Shown piece after piece: positions 25,166-34,479 of a stretch of DNA of 42,738 nt. The translations under genes were made by a program, and so were the position numbers. Positions within the stretch are counted from its first letter, which is position 1; every line of letters starts with the position of its first letter. Source of the stretch: Flavobacteriaceae bacterium (GTDB taxonomy: Bacteria; Bacteroidota; Bacteroidia; Flavobacteriales; Flavobacteriaceae). Location: NCBI GenBank assembly GCA_017852075.1, contig JAFMLQ010000018.1, positions 1 through 42,738 on the forward strand, in the 5' to 3' direction. The notes beneath the pieces are model-generated. The model searched no databases, had not been told where the DNA came from, and saw only the letters and a program-made list of their open reading frames with translations.

Positions 25166-27067
25166 ATGAATCAAAAAATACAATCCCTTTCAGGATACCT
25201 TCATGAATATCAAAAAAGCATTCACCAACCCGAGCAATTTTGGGATAGAATTGCATCTTCTTTTTTTTGGCGAAAACCCTGGGACCGCGTCTTGTCTTGG
25301 GACTTTGAAGGACCTGAAATCAAATGGTTTGAAAATGCAAAACTCAACATTACAGAAAATATTTTTGAGAGACATCTTTTTACCCATGGTGACAAAACCG
25401 CAATTATATGGGAACCTAACGATCCCAACGAAGCTTCTATACATCTGTCGTATAGAGAACTCTTTGAGAAAACTTGTCAATTTTCAAATGCGTTAGAAGC
25501 TGAAGGAGTAAAAAAGGGTGACCGTGTCATCATTTACATGCCTATGATTCCAGAAGCCGCGATAGCCATGCTTGCCTGTGCACGTATTGGAGCAGTACAT
25601 TCTGTGGTTTTTGCTGGTTTTTCATCTTCGGCATTAGCAGATCGAATCAATGACTGTCAGGCCAAAATGGTGTTGACCTCGGATGGAAATTACAGGGGTG
25701 CAAAAAATATTGCCGTCAAAGCGGTGGTAGATGAAGCGCTAGAAAAGACAAATTGTGTTGAAAAAGTAATTGTATGTGAACGCACTAAAGCTGAGGTTCA
25801 GATGGAAGCAGGGCGAGACTTGTGGTGGCACGATGTAATCAAAAATCAGCCTACGGAACATCAGGCAGCTACTACAGATTCTGAAGATTTATTATTTATA
25901 CTTTATACTTCAGGATCCACAGGAAAACCCAAAGGAGTAGTGCATACTACGGGAGGGTACATGGTTTATTCTCAATATTCATTTTTAAATGTATTTCAAT
26001 ATGAACAAAATGATGTGTATTGGTGTACAGCAGATATTGGATGGATTACTGGACATTCATATATTATATATGGACCCCTGTTGAGTGGAGCCACCACCCT
26101 AATGTTTGAAGGTGTTCCTACTTATCCACATGCTGGGCGTTTTTGGGAGATTGTTGACAAATATCAAGTTAACCAATTTTACACTGCCCCGACTGCCATA
26201 CGTGCCCTGCAAGCTCATGGATTGGAGCCTTTGGAACCTTATAAGTTAGACTCATTAAAAGTGATTGGATCTGTAGGAGAACCTATTAATGAGGAGGCAT
26301 GGCACTGGTATCATGATCATATAGGAAAAGGAAACTGCCCTTTAGTAGATACCTGGTGGCAAACCGAAACAGGCGGAATTATGATTTCTCCTTTGGCAGG
26401 AATAACGCCCAATAAACCAGCTCATGCTTCACTTCCCTTACCTGGAATTCAACCCATCATTGTAGATGCGGAAGGAAATGAATTAAAAGGGAATAATGTC
26501 GAAGGAAATTTATGCATCAAATTTCCTTGGCCTTCAATGATTCGAACGACTTATGGTGACCATCAGCGTTGTAAAGACACCTATTTTTCTACTTATCCAG
26601 GTATGTATTTTACAGGGGACGGAGTGAAACGTGATCATGATGGGTATCTGCGCATTTTAGGACGGGTAGATGATGTTATGAATGTTTCAGGACATCGTAT
26701 GGGAACCGCTGAGGTTGAAAATGCAATCAATGAACATCCAAAAGTCATAGAGTCTGCGGTTGTAGGTTTTCCTCATGAGATAAAAGGACAAGGTATTTAC
26801 GCCTATGTGATCTGCGATATGGAGGGAAGAACCGAATCGGGTTTGATTCAGGAAATAAAAGATACTGTCCGAAAAATTATTGGTCCTATCGCAAAACCAG
26901 ATCAGGTTCAGATTGTTTCAGGGTTACCCAAAACTCGCTCAGGAAAAATCATGAGGCGTATCTTGAGGAAAGTCGCAAGCAATGATTTTACTAATTTAGG
27001 AGATACATCAACATTATTAAATCCTGAAGTAGTAGATGAGATCATAGAAGGTGCAAGGACCAATTAA
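25166..27067 (+). CDS. acs: Acetyl-CoA synthetase, AMP-forming
   Basis: A 633-residue enzyme that activates acetate with ATP and CoA through acetyl-AMP. Motifs: YTSGSTGKPKGVV from about 246, WWQTETGG at about 397-404, the hinge GRVDDVMNVSGHRMGTAEVE, and PKTRSGKIMRR with the regulatory lysine Lys594, which in related enzymes is acetylated to shut the enzyme off. Length is typical. It is third in the unit with DUF4212 and the symporter, giving uptake and activation in one operon. It converges with the small lipoprotein gene, with three bases between stops. Confidence 0.96.
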   Translation: MNQKIQSLSGYLHEYQKSIHQPEQFWDRIASSFFWRKPWDRVLSWDFEGPEIKWFENAKLNITENIFERHLFTHGDKTAIIWEPNDPNEASIHLSYRELFEKTCQFSNALEAEGVKKGDRVIIYMPMIPEAAIAMLACARIGAVHSVVFAGFSSSALADRINDCQAKMVLTSDGNYRGAKNIAVKAVVDEALEKTNCVEKVIVCERTKAEVQMEAGRDLWWHDVIKNQPTEHQAATTDSEDLLFILYTSGSTGKPKGVVHTTGGYMVYSQYSFLNVFQYEQNDVYWCTADIGWITGHSYIIYGPLLSGATTLMFEGVPTYPHAGRFWEIVDKYQVNQFYTAPTAIRALQAHGLEPLEPYKLDSLKVIGSVGEPINEEAWHWYHDHIGKGNCPLVDTWWQTETGGIMISPLAGITPNKPAHASLPLPGIQPIIVDAEGNELKGNNVEGNLCIKFPWPSMIRTTYGDHQRCKDTYFSTYPGMYFTGDGVKRDHDGYLRILGRVDDVMNVSGHRMGTAEVENAINEHPKVIESAVVGFPHEIKGQGIYAYVICDMEGRTESGLIQEIKDTVRKIIGPIAKPDQVQIVSGLPKTRSGKIMRRILRKVASNDFTNLGDTSTLLNPEVVDEIIEGARTN

Positions 27068-27070
27068 ACA

Positions 27071-27328
27071 TCAAAGTTCGGAGCAGTAAGTATCTCCAAT
27101 TGAGAAATCGTTAAAAATTTGTTCTGACACTATTCCCTGTCGAACTCCGTCATCGGGAAGATTCGGTTGGTTTGGGTTGTTGTAATAGTTGACGTATTCA
27201 TCGGTTTGAAGGACGAAGTAATAGTTTTCGTTTTGTTCCACCTTCTGAATTATGGTACCACATCGATCATCAGTTGCTTGACACCCTACCACAAATAAAA
27301 ATAAACCCCAAAAAAGAAACTGTCGCAT
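27071..27328 (-). CDS. Small lipoprotein, unknown function
   Basis: An 85-residue protein with a lipoprotein signal peptide: MRQ, a hydrophobic stretch, and lipobox VVGC with the acylated Cys near residue 16. The mature part includes a run of Asn/Tyr/Pro (YVNYYNNPNQPNLPD) and two further cysteines, one next to the C terminus, which could form a disulfide. I recognise no family. ATG 27328 is preferred over a TTG at 27346, which lies inside murF. It lies four bases after the murF stop and is probably cotranscribed. Confidence 0.7.
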   Translation of the reverse strand: MRQFLFWGLFLFVVGCQATDDRCGTIIQKVEQNENYYFVLQTDEYVNYYNNPNQPNLPDDGVRQGIVSEQIFNDFSIGDTYCSEL

Positions 27329-27332
27329 AAGT

Positions 27333-28628
27333 TTAAAGAGATTCAAGTAAAGGAATAATTTGCTCTAGTTTCATAGATCGTGAACCTTTTATCAAAATGC
27401 GATTGGATTTTTTTTGTTGTGCTTTTAGAGTATTAAAAAGCGCATCTAAATTCTCGAACTTTTGAATACTAGGATGTGTAATGGTCGTTTTTTTGAAATG
27501 TGAACCAAGGGTATAGATATTCTCAAAACCAAGTTGAAGACTGAGGCTAAGTATGTCGTTGTGTTCTTCTTCACTTTGTTTACCCAACTCCAGCATGTCA
27601 CCAATAATTACAACATTATTGCTAGTATTATATTTGGCAAAGGCTCGGAGTGCGGCTTCCATACTACTTGGATTTGCATTATATGCGTCTAAAATAATTT
27701 GTGTACCTTTAATACTTAACTTTTGAGAACGGTTATTTTTTGAATCATAAGCAGCTATAGCATTTTGTATCTCTGTTAAAGGAACTTCAAACAAAGTACC
27801 GAAAGCTATAGCTGCAGCAATGTTGTTAAAATTATATGTGCCATACAAAGGGCTTTTAAATATTCTCTCTTTAAACCGTAACTCCAATTGATTTTCATCA
27901 TTAGACAAGTATTCAATTTTAAAATCTGGGGTATTTTTATTGCTGAATTGAACTACTTTATAATTTTTTGTTTGTTCAACCTGTTTGGGATCTGCTCCAT
28001 TAATTAAAATTTGACCTTGATTTTGTATCAGATGTGTGTACAATTCAGATTTACCACGTACTACGCCTTCCTCACTTCCAAATCCCTCTAAATGTGCTTT
28101 TCCAAAATTTGTGATGTAGCCCCAATTGGGTAATGCTATTTCACAAAGTTTTTCAATTTCTTTAACATGATTTGCTCCCATTTCGATGATACCTATTTCA
28201 TGTTGCTCAGTAAGTTGTAATAAGGTGAGAGGTACACCAATATGATTATTTAAGTTTCCTTGAGTTGCAAGAACTTTAAATTTTTTCTGGAGGACTTCCC
28301 GAATTAATTCCTTGGTTGTAGTTTTGCCATTACTTCCTGTGAGAGCAATAATTGGGATATTGAGTTTTTTTCTGTGGTAGTTTGCGAGCTGTTGAAGGGT
28401 CGCAAGGGTATTTTTTACTAGAAATACTTTAGAATGGTTTGTAAGGGTATTGAGATCACTGACAACCACATACTCGGCTCCTTTTGCTAAAGCTTCTTTA
28501 GCAAAACGATTTCCATCAAAATTTGGACCACTGAGCGCAAAAAAAAGAGCTCCTTTTTTTAGTGTACGCGTATCGGTACTAATCTCAGTAGCATTGAGGA
28601 AAGCGATATATAGTTGTTCTATTTCCAT
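27333..28628 (-). CDS. murF: UDP-N-acetylmuramoyl-tripeptide--D-alanyl-D-alanine ligase
   Basis: A 431-residue Mur ligase adding D-Ala-D-Ala to the UDP-MurNAc-tripeptide in the cytoplasm. The N-terminal uridine-binding part has STDTRTLKKGALFFALSG (about 17-34). The ATP loop is TGSNGKTTT at 97-105, followed by NLNNHIGVPLTLL, and ILDAYNANPSSMEAAL in the ADP-binding C-terminal domain. Length is usual for MurF. Its ATG lies only three bases after the T tract of a hairpin terminator that follows gldJ, which is odd. It shares a transcript end with the small lipoprotein gene, 4 bases on. Confidence 0.95.
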   Translation of the reverse strand: MEIEQLYIAFLNATEISTDTRTLKKGALFFALSGPNFDGNRFAKEALAKGAEYVVVSDLNTLTNHSKVFLVKNTLATLQQLANYHRKKLNIPIIALTGSNGKTTTKELIREVLQKKFKVLATQGNLNNHIGVPLTLLQLTEQHEIGIIEMGANHVKEIEKLCEIALPNWGYITNFGKAHLEGFGSEEGVVRGKSELYTHLIQNQGQILINGADPKQVEQTKNYKVVQFSNKNTPDFKIEYLSNDENQLELRFKERIFKSPLYGTYNFNNIAAAIAFGTLFEVPLTEIQNAIAAYDSKNNRSQKLSIKGTQIILDAYNANPSSMEAALRAFAKYNTSNNVVIIGDMLELGKQSEEEHNDILSLSLQLGFENIYTLGSHFKKTTITHPSIQKFENLDALFNTLKAQQKKSNRILIKGSRSMKLEQIIPLLESL

Positions 28629-28631
28629 CCT

Positions 28632-28663
28632 AAAAAAAAAAGCATCTTAGTAGAAAGATGCTT
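28632..28663 (-). terminator. Rho-independent terminator after gldJ
   Basis: On the minus strand, AAGCATCTT (28655-28663) pairs with AAGATGCTT (28640-28648) around a 6-base loop, then comes an unbroken run of T to 28632. The stem has 9 pairs. It lies between the gldJ stop (28677) and murF ATG (28628), ending only three bases before that ATG. Confidence 0.8.
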
Positions 28664-28676
28664 GATTTCTGTATTC

Positions 28677-30347
28677 TTATCCTCGTCTTTTGTGACGGGC
28701 ACTCTTTTTCGTTTGGCTTTTTGACCCCAGGCGTGACATGGCACATCTAAAGCCAATATAGTCCGTTGCAATGTACTGAGGCAAATAACGTCTTTGTGCG
28801 GGGTCTAACCAGTAAGCACGATCTTTCCATGATCCCCCTTTGTACACTCGAACTTCATCGGTAATCAAAGTGGTGCGGGAGGGACTTCGGTCAAATTGAC
28901 GTTGGATTCCACCATCGGCGTCTTTAGTCACTTTGGGAGGTGTTGGAGCATCATACATTTGGGTTGTTTCTGGTTTGTCGTTCAATCCATTTTCTTGTTT
29001 TCCTGAAGCAAAATTTCTTGAAGACTCGGTATCTCCATCTCTAAAATTTCGATTGTCGCTTTCAGAAAAATTTTGGCGTAAAAAAGTTTCGTTTTCATCA
29101 ATAGCTACTTCATCCAGTTCACCCGGAAGTCGTTTTAGTAAAACCTTTCCATTGGGAAGTGTATCAAAAACCAATTGGTCTGCAGCGATAATCGATGCTT
29201 TTCCGTCTTCACCAATTACCGATTTGGTATAAACATTTCCACGATAGTAGTTAAAGTCATTGGCTTCATCGTCTACTATGGGACGATATACATCGGAAAC
29301 CCATTCCGAAACATTTCCAGCCATATCGTAAATTCCAAAGTCGTTGGGTGGATATTGTTTTACTTGGATAGTGATGTCAGCTCCATCATCAGACCATCCT
29401 GCAATACCACCATAATCTCCTTTGCCGAGTTTAAAGTTTGCCAATTGGTCTCCTTCAGTACGTCTTTCACTGGATCTAGTGTATTCGCCAGACCAAGGGT
29501 ATTTTTTCTTTCCTCTGTAGTTATTGTATTCACGATCACCAACAAGAGCTAGTGCTGCATATTCCCATTCTGTTTCAGTAGGAAGTCGATATGAAGGAAG
29601 AAGAATCCCTTTTTCTATTCCGGCATAGACTTTAACAATAGAATCTCCTTTTTTCTGCTCAGCCCTTTTTCCTGCCAAGCTATCCATTTTTCCACCGTAG
29701 GAAGTTTCAGGTCTTTTGAGATAAGCTTGAGTATTAAAAGTACTATTGGTTTCAACTTCGCTGTAACGAACATCTTTTTGAACATAAGATTCTCTTTCAA
29801 GAATAAATTCGTTCACCCGGTCTGTTCTCCATTCCGCGTATTGTACTGCTTGAAGCCAGTTAACCCCTACTACAGGGTATTCAGCATAGGCGGGGTGACG
29901 TAAGTAGTTTGTTGTAAGTTCTTCAACATAACCCAGCTGGTTTCTCCACACAAGCGTGTCTGGAAGTGCTCCTTCATAGATTAGTCGGTATCTAGGTTCA
30001 TTGGTTGGGAATACATACTCTAACCAATCGAGGTATTCCATATACATTAAATTTGTAACCTCTGTTTCGTCAATGTAAAACGACATTACATGTTGTTTTG
30101 TAGGAGTATTATTCCAATCGCGCATTACATCGTCTTGAACCTGACCCTTTGTAAAGGTACCTCCTTCTACGAAAACCAGTCCGGGACCTGTTTCTTGGTC
30201 GTCAAACTCAATATTGTATTGAAATCCACCTTTTTTGGAATTTATATCCCACCCCGTACCGCGGGAAGAATTTCCACCGCCACAAGCAATCAGAGTAAGG
30301 ATTCCAATGAATGCGATTGAGAATAGTTTCAAATTACTCACTTTCAT
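28677..30347 (-). CDS. gldJ: Gliding motility lipoprotein GldJ
   Basis: A 556-residue lipoprotein with lipobox LIAC and acylated Cys22. From about residue 55 it is one long formylglycine-generating-enzyme (FGE-sulfatase) type domain: VFVEGGTFTKGQVQ, FYIDETEVTNLMYMEYLDW, YPVVGVNWLQAVQYAEWR, YRLPTETEWEYAAL, DMAGNVSEWVSDVY and VYKGGSWKDRAYWLDPAQRRYL. The tail is basic (KSARHKRRG). GldJ is an outer-membrane-associated protein needed for gliding and for type IX secretion stability in Flavobacterium. It is divergent from porV with a 181-base gap and ends in a terminator. Confidence 0.93.
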   Translation of the reverse strand: MKVSNLKLFSIAFIGILTLIACGGGNSSRGTGWDINSKKGGFQYNIEFDDQETGPGLVFVEGGTFTKGQVQDDVMRDWNNTPTKQHVMSFYIDETEVTNLMYMEYLDWLEYVFPTNEPRYRLIYEGALPDTLVWRNQLGYVEELTTNYLRHPAYAEYPVVGVNWLQAVQYAEWRTDRVNEFILERESYVQKDVRYSEVETNSTFNTQAYLKRPETSYGGKMDSLAGKRAEQKKGDSIVKVYAGIEKGILLPSYRLPTETEWEYAALALVGDREYNNYRGKKKYPWSGEYTRSSERRTEGDQLANFKLGKGDYGGIAGWSDDGADITIQVKQYPPNDFGIYDMAGNVSEWVSDVYRPIVDDEANDFNYYRGNVYTKSVIGEDGKASIIAADQLVFDTLPNGKVLLKRLPGELDEVAIDENETFLRQNFSESDNRNFRDGDTESSRNFASGKQENGLNDKPETTQMYDAPTPPKVTKDADGGIQRQFDRSPSRTTLITDEVRVYKGGSWKDRAYWLDPAQRRYLPQYIATDYIGFRCAMSRLGSKSQTKKSARHKRRG

Positions 30348-30528
30348 ATAGTTTTATATTTGTTCAAATACGAATGCAATATACAAATAATCGAATTTAG
30401 CTGTATTTGCTTTTTGATTTAATTCTTTACACAATTCATTAAACGGTATCCTTGCACAATTATTGTTTTAAACTGAGAAAGAAATTAAAATTCTCATTCA
30501 CACACGATTTTTACAAAAAAAGCGTTTT

Positions 30529-31719
30529 ATGTATATGTCAAACAACACCATGAGAATTATCAAAGTAACTGTATTCTATTTTGTGTTTGGATTTGTTTAT
30601 TGCTTTGGTCAAAATTCAAATAGGGTCGTTACTACAGGAGTTCCTTTTTTGATGATCACTGCAGACGCTCGTGCGGCAGGTATGGGAGAGTTGGGTGTTG
30701 CTACTTCAGCAGATAATTATTCCCAACATTGGAATCCTGCAAAATATGCCTTTGCCACAAAAGAAAAGAGTTTTGGGTTGAGTTATACTCCTTATCTAAG
30801 TAAGTTGGTAGATGATATCTTCCTTGGCAACATCACTTATTACAAAAAAATAGACGATCGTAGTGCATGGGCAACGAGCTTGAGGTATTTTAGTTTAGGC
30901 GACATTCAATTCAATGAATTTATTGCAGGAAATATTGTTGACCAAGGGGTGGAACGCCCCGCCGAACTTACTCTGGATTTATCTTATGCCTTAAAATTGA
31001 GCAATGAATTTTCAATGGCTGTGGCGGGACGATTTATATATTCAGATTTAAAAATTGCCATGGATGCAGATACCTCTTCCGCCAGATCTCTTGGGGTAGA
31101 TGTGTCCGCTTTTTATGAGAGTGAGCCTTTTGAAATGAGTACCAATACTGCTATTTTTCGCTCTGGCATCAATATTTCAAATATAGGTCCTAGACTGAAT
31201 TACGACTCTGGGGCTCAAAAAAGTTTTATCCCCACGAATTTGAGAATAGGTACCGGTCTTGAGCTCTTTTTTGATGATGACAACAGTTTGGGATTTTATA
31301 CGGAATTTAGTAAACTTTTAGTTCCCACACCCGTAGCCGTTTTTGATACAGACGAAAATTTCTTGGGATACCGTCAGCCTGATATTGATTTTTTAAATGG
31401 AATTTTCACTTCTTTTTCTGATGCGCCAGATGGGTGGTCAGAAGAGCTGAGTGAAATTACTACGGCCATAGGCTTAGAATATCGTTTTCAAGAGTCTTTT
31501 TCCGTTCGGACAGGGTTCTTTAATGAAAGTCAAGACAAAGGATCTAGACGCTATCTGACTATGGGAGCAGGATTTAATCTTGATTTTATAGAAATTGATC
31601 TTTCTTATTTGTTTTCAACTTCTCGAGTGAGAAATCCACTGGAGAATACAATTCGCTTTTCATTATCCCTAAACCTAGATCAATCTTCTTCCCAGTCTCC
31701 TGTTGACAATAGTCTGTAA
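30529..31719 (+). CDS. porV: Type IX secretion outer membrane protein PorV (LptO)
   Basis: A 396-residue outer-membrane beta-barrel of the PorV/LptO family, which carries cargo from the type IX translocon to the PorU attachment complex. After a signal peptide (cleavage near CFGQ) come the family stretches VTTGVPFLMITADARAAGMG and STADNYSQHWNPAKYAF-like text at about 31-75. The rest alternates short beta strands, ending in FSLSLNLD with a ten-residue hydrophilic tail. Start is ATG 30529, with ATG 30550 in frame as an alternative. A weak -7 box (TATCCTTG, 30447) lies upstream. Its usual partner porU is not beside it. Confidence 0.92.
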   Translation: MYMSNNTMRIIKVTVFYFVFGFVYCFGQNSNRVVTTGVPFLMITADARAAGMGELGVATSADNYSQHWNPAKYAFATKEKSFGLSYTPYLSKLVDDIFLGNITYYKKIDDRSAWATSLRYFSLGDIQFNEFIAGNIVDQGVERPAELTLDLSYALKLSNEFSMAVAGRFIYSDLKIAMDADTSSARSLGVDVSAFYESEPFEMSTNTAIFRSGINISNIGPRLNYDSGAQKSFIPTNLRIGTGLELFFDDDNSLGFYTEFSKLLVPTPVAVFDTDENFLGYRQPDIDFLNGIFTSFSDAPDGWSEELSEITTAIGLEYRFQESFSVRTGFFNESQDKGSRRYLTMGAGFNLDFIEIDLSYLFSTSRVRNPLENTIRFSLSLNLDQSSSQSPVDNSL

Positions 31720-31784
31720 AGCAGTCTGTAATGACGATCTAACAAAATAGGTCAAATTGTACCCGAATTTAGAACAGAATTGAG

Positions 31785-31792
31785 TAATTTTG
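31785..31792 (+). promoter_or_regulatory. Candidate -7 box for pdhA-pdhC
   Basis: TAATTTTG is an exact TAnnTTTG match, ending 34 bases before the pdhA ATG. The nearest upstream TTG (31757-31759) is 25 bases away, slightly far. Confidence 0.5.
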
Positions 31793-31826
31793 AACTCCAA
31801 TATTAGGATTAGATTATTAGGATTTT

Positions 31827-32825
31827 ATGAAGAAAATAACAAAACAAACCTATTTAGATTGGTATGAAAACATGCTCTTCTGGAGAAAGTTTGAGGACAA
31901 GTTAGCCGCTGTATATATCCAACAAAAGGTGCGTGGTTTTTTACATCTCTACAATGGGCAGGAAGCTGTTTTGGCAGGATCGCTTCACGCAATGGAAATT
32001 GGTAAAGACCGAATGATTACTGCGTATAGAAATCATGTACAACCTATTGGCATGGGTGTTGATCCCAAGCGCGTCATGGCAGAGCTTTATGGTAAGGCTA
32101 CAGGAACCTCTCAAGGACTTGGTGGTTCCATGCATATTTTTTCAAAAGAACACAAATTTCACGGCGGTCACGGAATTGTAGGAGGTCAAATTCCCTTAGG
32201 TGCGGGTATGGCATTTGGGGATAAATATTTTGAACGTGATAATGTCACTCTCTGTTTTATGGGAGACGGTGCAGTGCGTCAAGGGTCTCTTCACGAAACT
32301 TTAAACTTGGCAACACTATGGCAATTGCCCGTTGTTTTTGTAGTTGAAAATAATGGTTATGCCATGGGAACCTCTGTTGCCCGAACCGCTTCTCATGAAG
32401 AAATTTGGAAATTGGGCTTAGGATATGACATGCCTTGTGAGCCCTGTGACGGTATGGATCCAGTAGCGGTTTCTAAAACCATGGATAAAGCCATAAGCTT
32501 GGCTAGAAAGGGAGGGGGGCCTTCTTTTATTGAAATGAAAACTTACAGATATCGCGGACACTCTATGTCCGATGCACAGCATTACCGAACCAAAGATGAG
32601 GTTCAAGAATACCGAAAAATTGACCCGATTACCCAAGTAAAAGAAGTCATTCTTTCCAAAAAATATGCTACCCAAAAACAGTTGGATGCCATAGACGCTG
32701 CTGTTAAAGAACGCGTAAGCGAATGTGAAAAATTTGCAGAAGCTTCTCCTTATCCGGAAACGAGTCTGATGTATGATGCGGTTTATGAGCAGAAAGATTA
32801 TCCATTTATAAAACACAAATTATAG
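31827..32825 (+). CDS. pdhA: Pyruvate dehydrogenase E1 component, alpha subunit
   Basis: A 332-residue thiamine-diphosphate enzyme subunit that decarboxylates pyruvate and passes the acetyl group to the lipoyl domain of E2. The TPP motif runs from GDG (146-148) to NN (175-176). LGGSMHIF (98-105) and YRYRGHSMSDAQHYR are conserved E1-alpha stretches. This is the heterotetrameric type, so it needs an E1-beta subunit, which is not in this window. pdhC follows after three bases. Confidence 0.95.
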   Translation: MKKITKQTYLDWYENMLFWRKFEDKLAAVYIQQKVRGFLHLYNGQEAVLAGSLHAMEIGKDRMITAYRNHVQPIGMGVDPKRVMAELYGKATGTSQGLGGSMHIFSKEHKFHGGHGIVGGQIPLGAGMAFGDKYFERDNVTLCFMGDGAVRQGSLHETLNLATLWQLPVVFVVENNGYAMGTSVARTASHEEIWKLGLGYDMPCEPCDGMDPVAVSKTMDKAISLARKGGGPSFIEMKTYRYRGHSMSDAQHYRTKDEVQEYRKIDPITQVKEVILSKKYATQKQLDAIDAAVKERVSECEKFAEASPYPETSLMYDAVYEQKDYPFIKHKL

Positions 32826-32828
32826 CAG

Positions 32829-34445
32829 ATGGCGGAAATAATAAATATGCCGAGGTTGAGCGACACCATGGAAGAAGGAACCGTAGCAAAATGGTTCAAA
32901 AAAGTGGGAGATACAGTTAGCGAAGGGGATATCCTGGCAGAAATTGAAACTGACAAGGCAACCATGGAATTTGAATCCTTTAATGAAGGAGAATTATTGC
33001 ATATTGGTATTCAAGAAGGGGGAACTGCCCCTGTGGATACACTTTTAGCTATTATTGGTAAAAAGGGGGAAGATATATCAGCTTTGATTTCTGGAGGGGA
33101 TGAACCTACAGCAAAAGAAAAAACAACAAATGAAACTGTTATTCCTGTTCCAGCAGAGACCGAAACTGTGATGATGCCTGAGGGGGTAGAGGTTATTACC
33201 ATGCCCAGACTCAGTGATACAATGGAAGAAGGAACTGTGGCAAAATGGAATAAAAAAGTAGGAGATAAGGTAAGTGAGGGGGATATTTTAGCAGAAATCG
33301 AAACGGACAAAGCTACAATGGAATTCGAATCTTTTTACCAAGGAGAATTGCTCCATATTGGTTTACAAGAAGGAGAATCTGCACCTGTAGACAGTGTTTT
33401 AGCAGTTATTGGAAGGCCAGGTACAGATGTTGGGCAAGTAGTTTCAGCTTTGGCAACTAGAAGTGAGTCCACTACTTCACAAGAAACTGAGGTAAATCCT
33501 GAACCCGCTCCTGCAAAAATAGAGATTGTACCCGAAGTTCAAAGTACGTCTCCTATTGCAACTCCTGAAGTTTCAACTCCTCCAGTGCATTCAAATGGTC
33601 GTATCATCGCTTCTCCGTTGGCAAAGAAATTGGCTGTAGAAAAGGGCATTGACCTTAGTAGGATTCAGGGTACAGGAGAAGGAGGTAGAATTATAAAAAG
33701 AGATATTGACCAATACCAGCCTCAAGCAGGGGTAAATTTACAAGTTTTTACACCCCGGGGCACAGAGTCTGTTACAGAAATAGCAAATTCGCAAATGCGA
33801 AAAACCATTGCCAAACGCTTGTCTGCCTCTAAATTTTCTGCACCTCATTTCTACCTCGGAGTAGAATTTGACATGGACAATGCCATTGCATTTAGAAACC
33901 AATACAATTCCATTCCTGACACTAAAATTTCATTTAATGATATAGTGGTCAAGGCAGTAGCACTAGCCTTAAAACAGCATCCAAAAGTTAATGCAAAATG
34001 GGAAGATCATCAAATCACTCAACACCATCATGTGCATGTAGGGGTGGCTGTTGCTGTTGAAGACGGTTTAGTGGTGCCTGTTGTAAAGTTTACAGATGAG
34101 CAAACTCTTCCGCAAATTGGAGCAGCAGTAAAAGATTATGCCTTTCGAGCGCGTGATAAAAAATTAAAACCTCAAGAAATGGATGGAAGTACTTTTACTA
34201 TTTCAAACCTTGGAATGTTTGGGATTCAGGAGTTCACATCGATTATTAACCAACCCAACGGAGCTATTTTATCCGTAGGTGCAATCATGCAAAAACCCGT
34301 GGTCAAAGCGGGGGTAGTGGTCGTGGGGAATACAATGAAACTCACTTTGGCTTGTGATCACCGTGTGGTAGATGGCGCTACAGGAGCTCAGTTTTTACAA
34401 ACTCTACGTGAGTATGTGGAAAATCCTTTGACAATGGTATTATAA
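32829..34445 (+). CDS. pdhC: Pyruvate dehydrogenase E2, dihydrolipoamide acetyltransferase
   Basis: A 538-residue E2 subunit. Two lipoyl domains (1-80 and about 121-200) have lipoylated Lys43 and Lys161 in identical ETDKATMEFESF contexts. A peripheral subunit-binding domain lies at about 258-295 (ASPLAKKLAVEKGIDLSRI), joined by Ala/Pro-rich linkers. The catalytic domain (about 310-538) ends with DHRVVDG at 510-516, with catalytic His511. It transfers acetyl from lipoyl to CoA. It is coupled to pdhA with a three-base gap. Confidence 0.96.
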   Translation: MAEIINMPRLSDTMEEGTVAKWFKKVGDTVSEGDILAEIETDKATMEFESFNEGELLHIGIQEGGTAPVDTLLAIIGKKGEDISALISGGDEPTAKEKTTNETVIPVPAETETVMMPEGVEVITMPRLSDTMEEGTVAKWNKKVGDKVSEGDILAEIETDKATMEFESFYQGELLHIGLQEGESAPVDSVLAVIGRPGTDVGQVVSALATRSESTTSQETEVNPEPAPAKIEIVPEVQSTSPIATPEVSTPPVHSNGRIIASPLAKKLAVEKGIDLSRIQGTGEGGRIIKRDIDQYQPQAGVNLQVFTPRGTESVTEIANSQMRKTIAKRLSASKFSAPHFYLGVEFDMDNAIAFRNQYNSIPDTKISFNDIVVKAVALALKQHPKVNAKWEDHQITQHHHVHVGVAVAVEDGLVVPVVKFTDEQTLPQIGAAVKDYAFRARDKKLKPQEMDGSTFTISNLGMFGIQEFTSIINQPNGAILSVGAIMQKPVVKAGVVVVGNTMKLTLACDHRVVDGATGAQFLQTLREYVENPLTMVL

Positions 34446-34479
34446 GGATAATTTTATCGATTTTCCTTACCTTTAAAAT

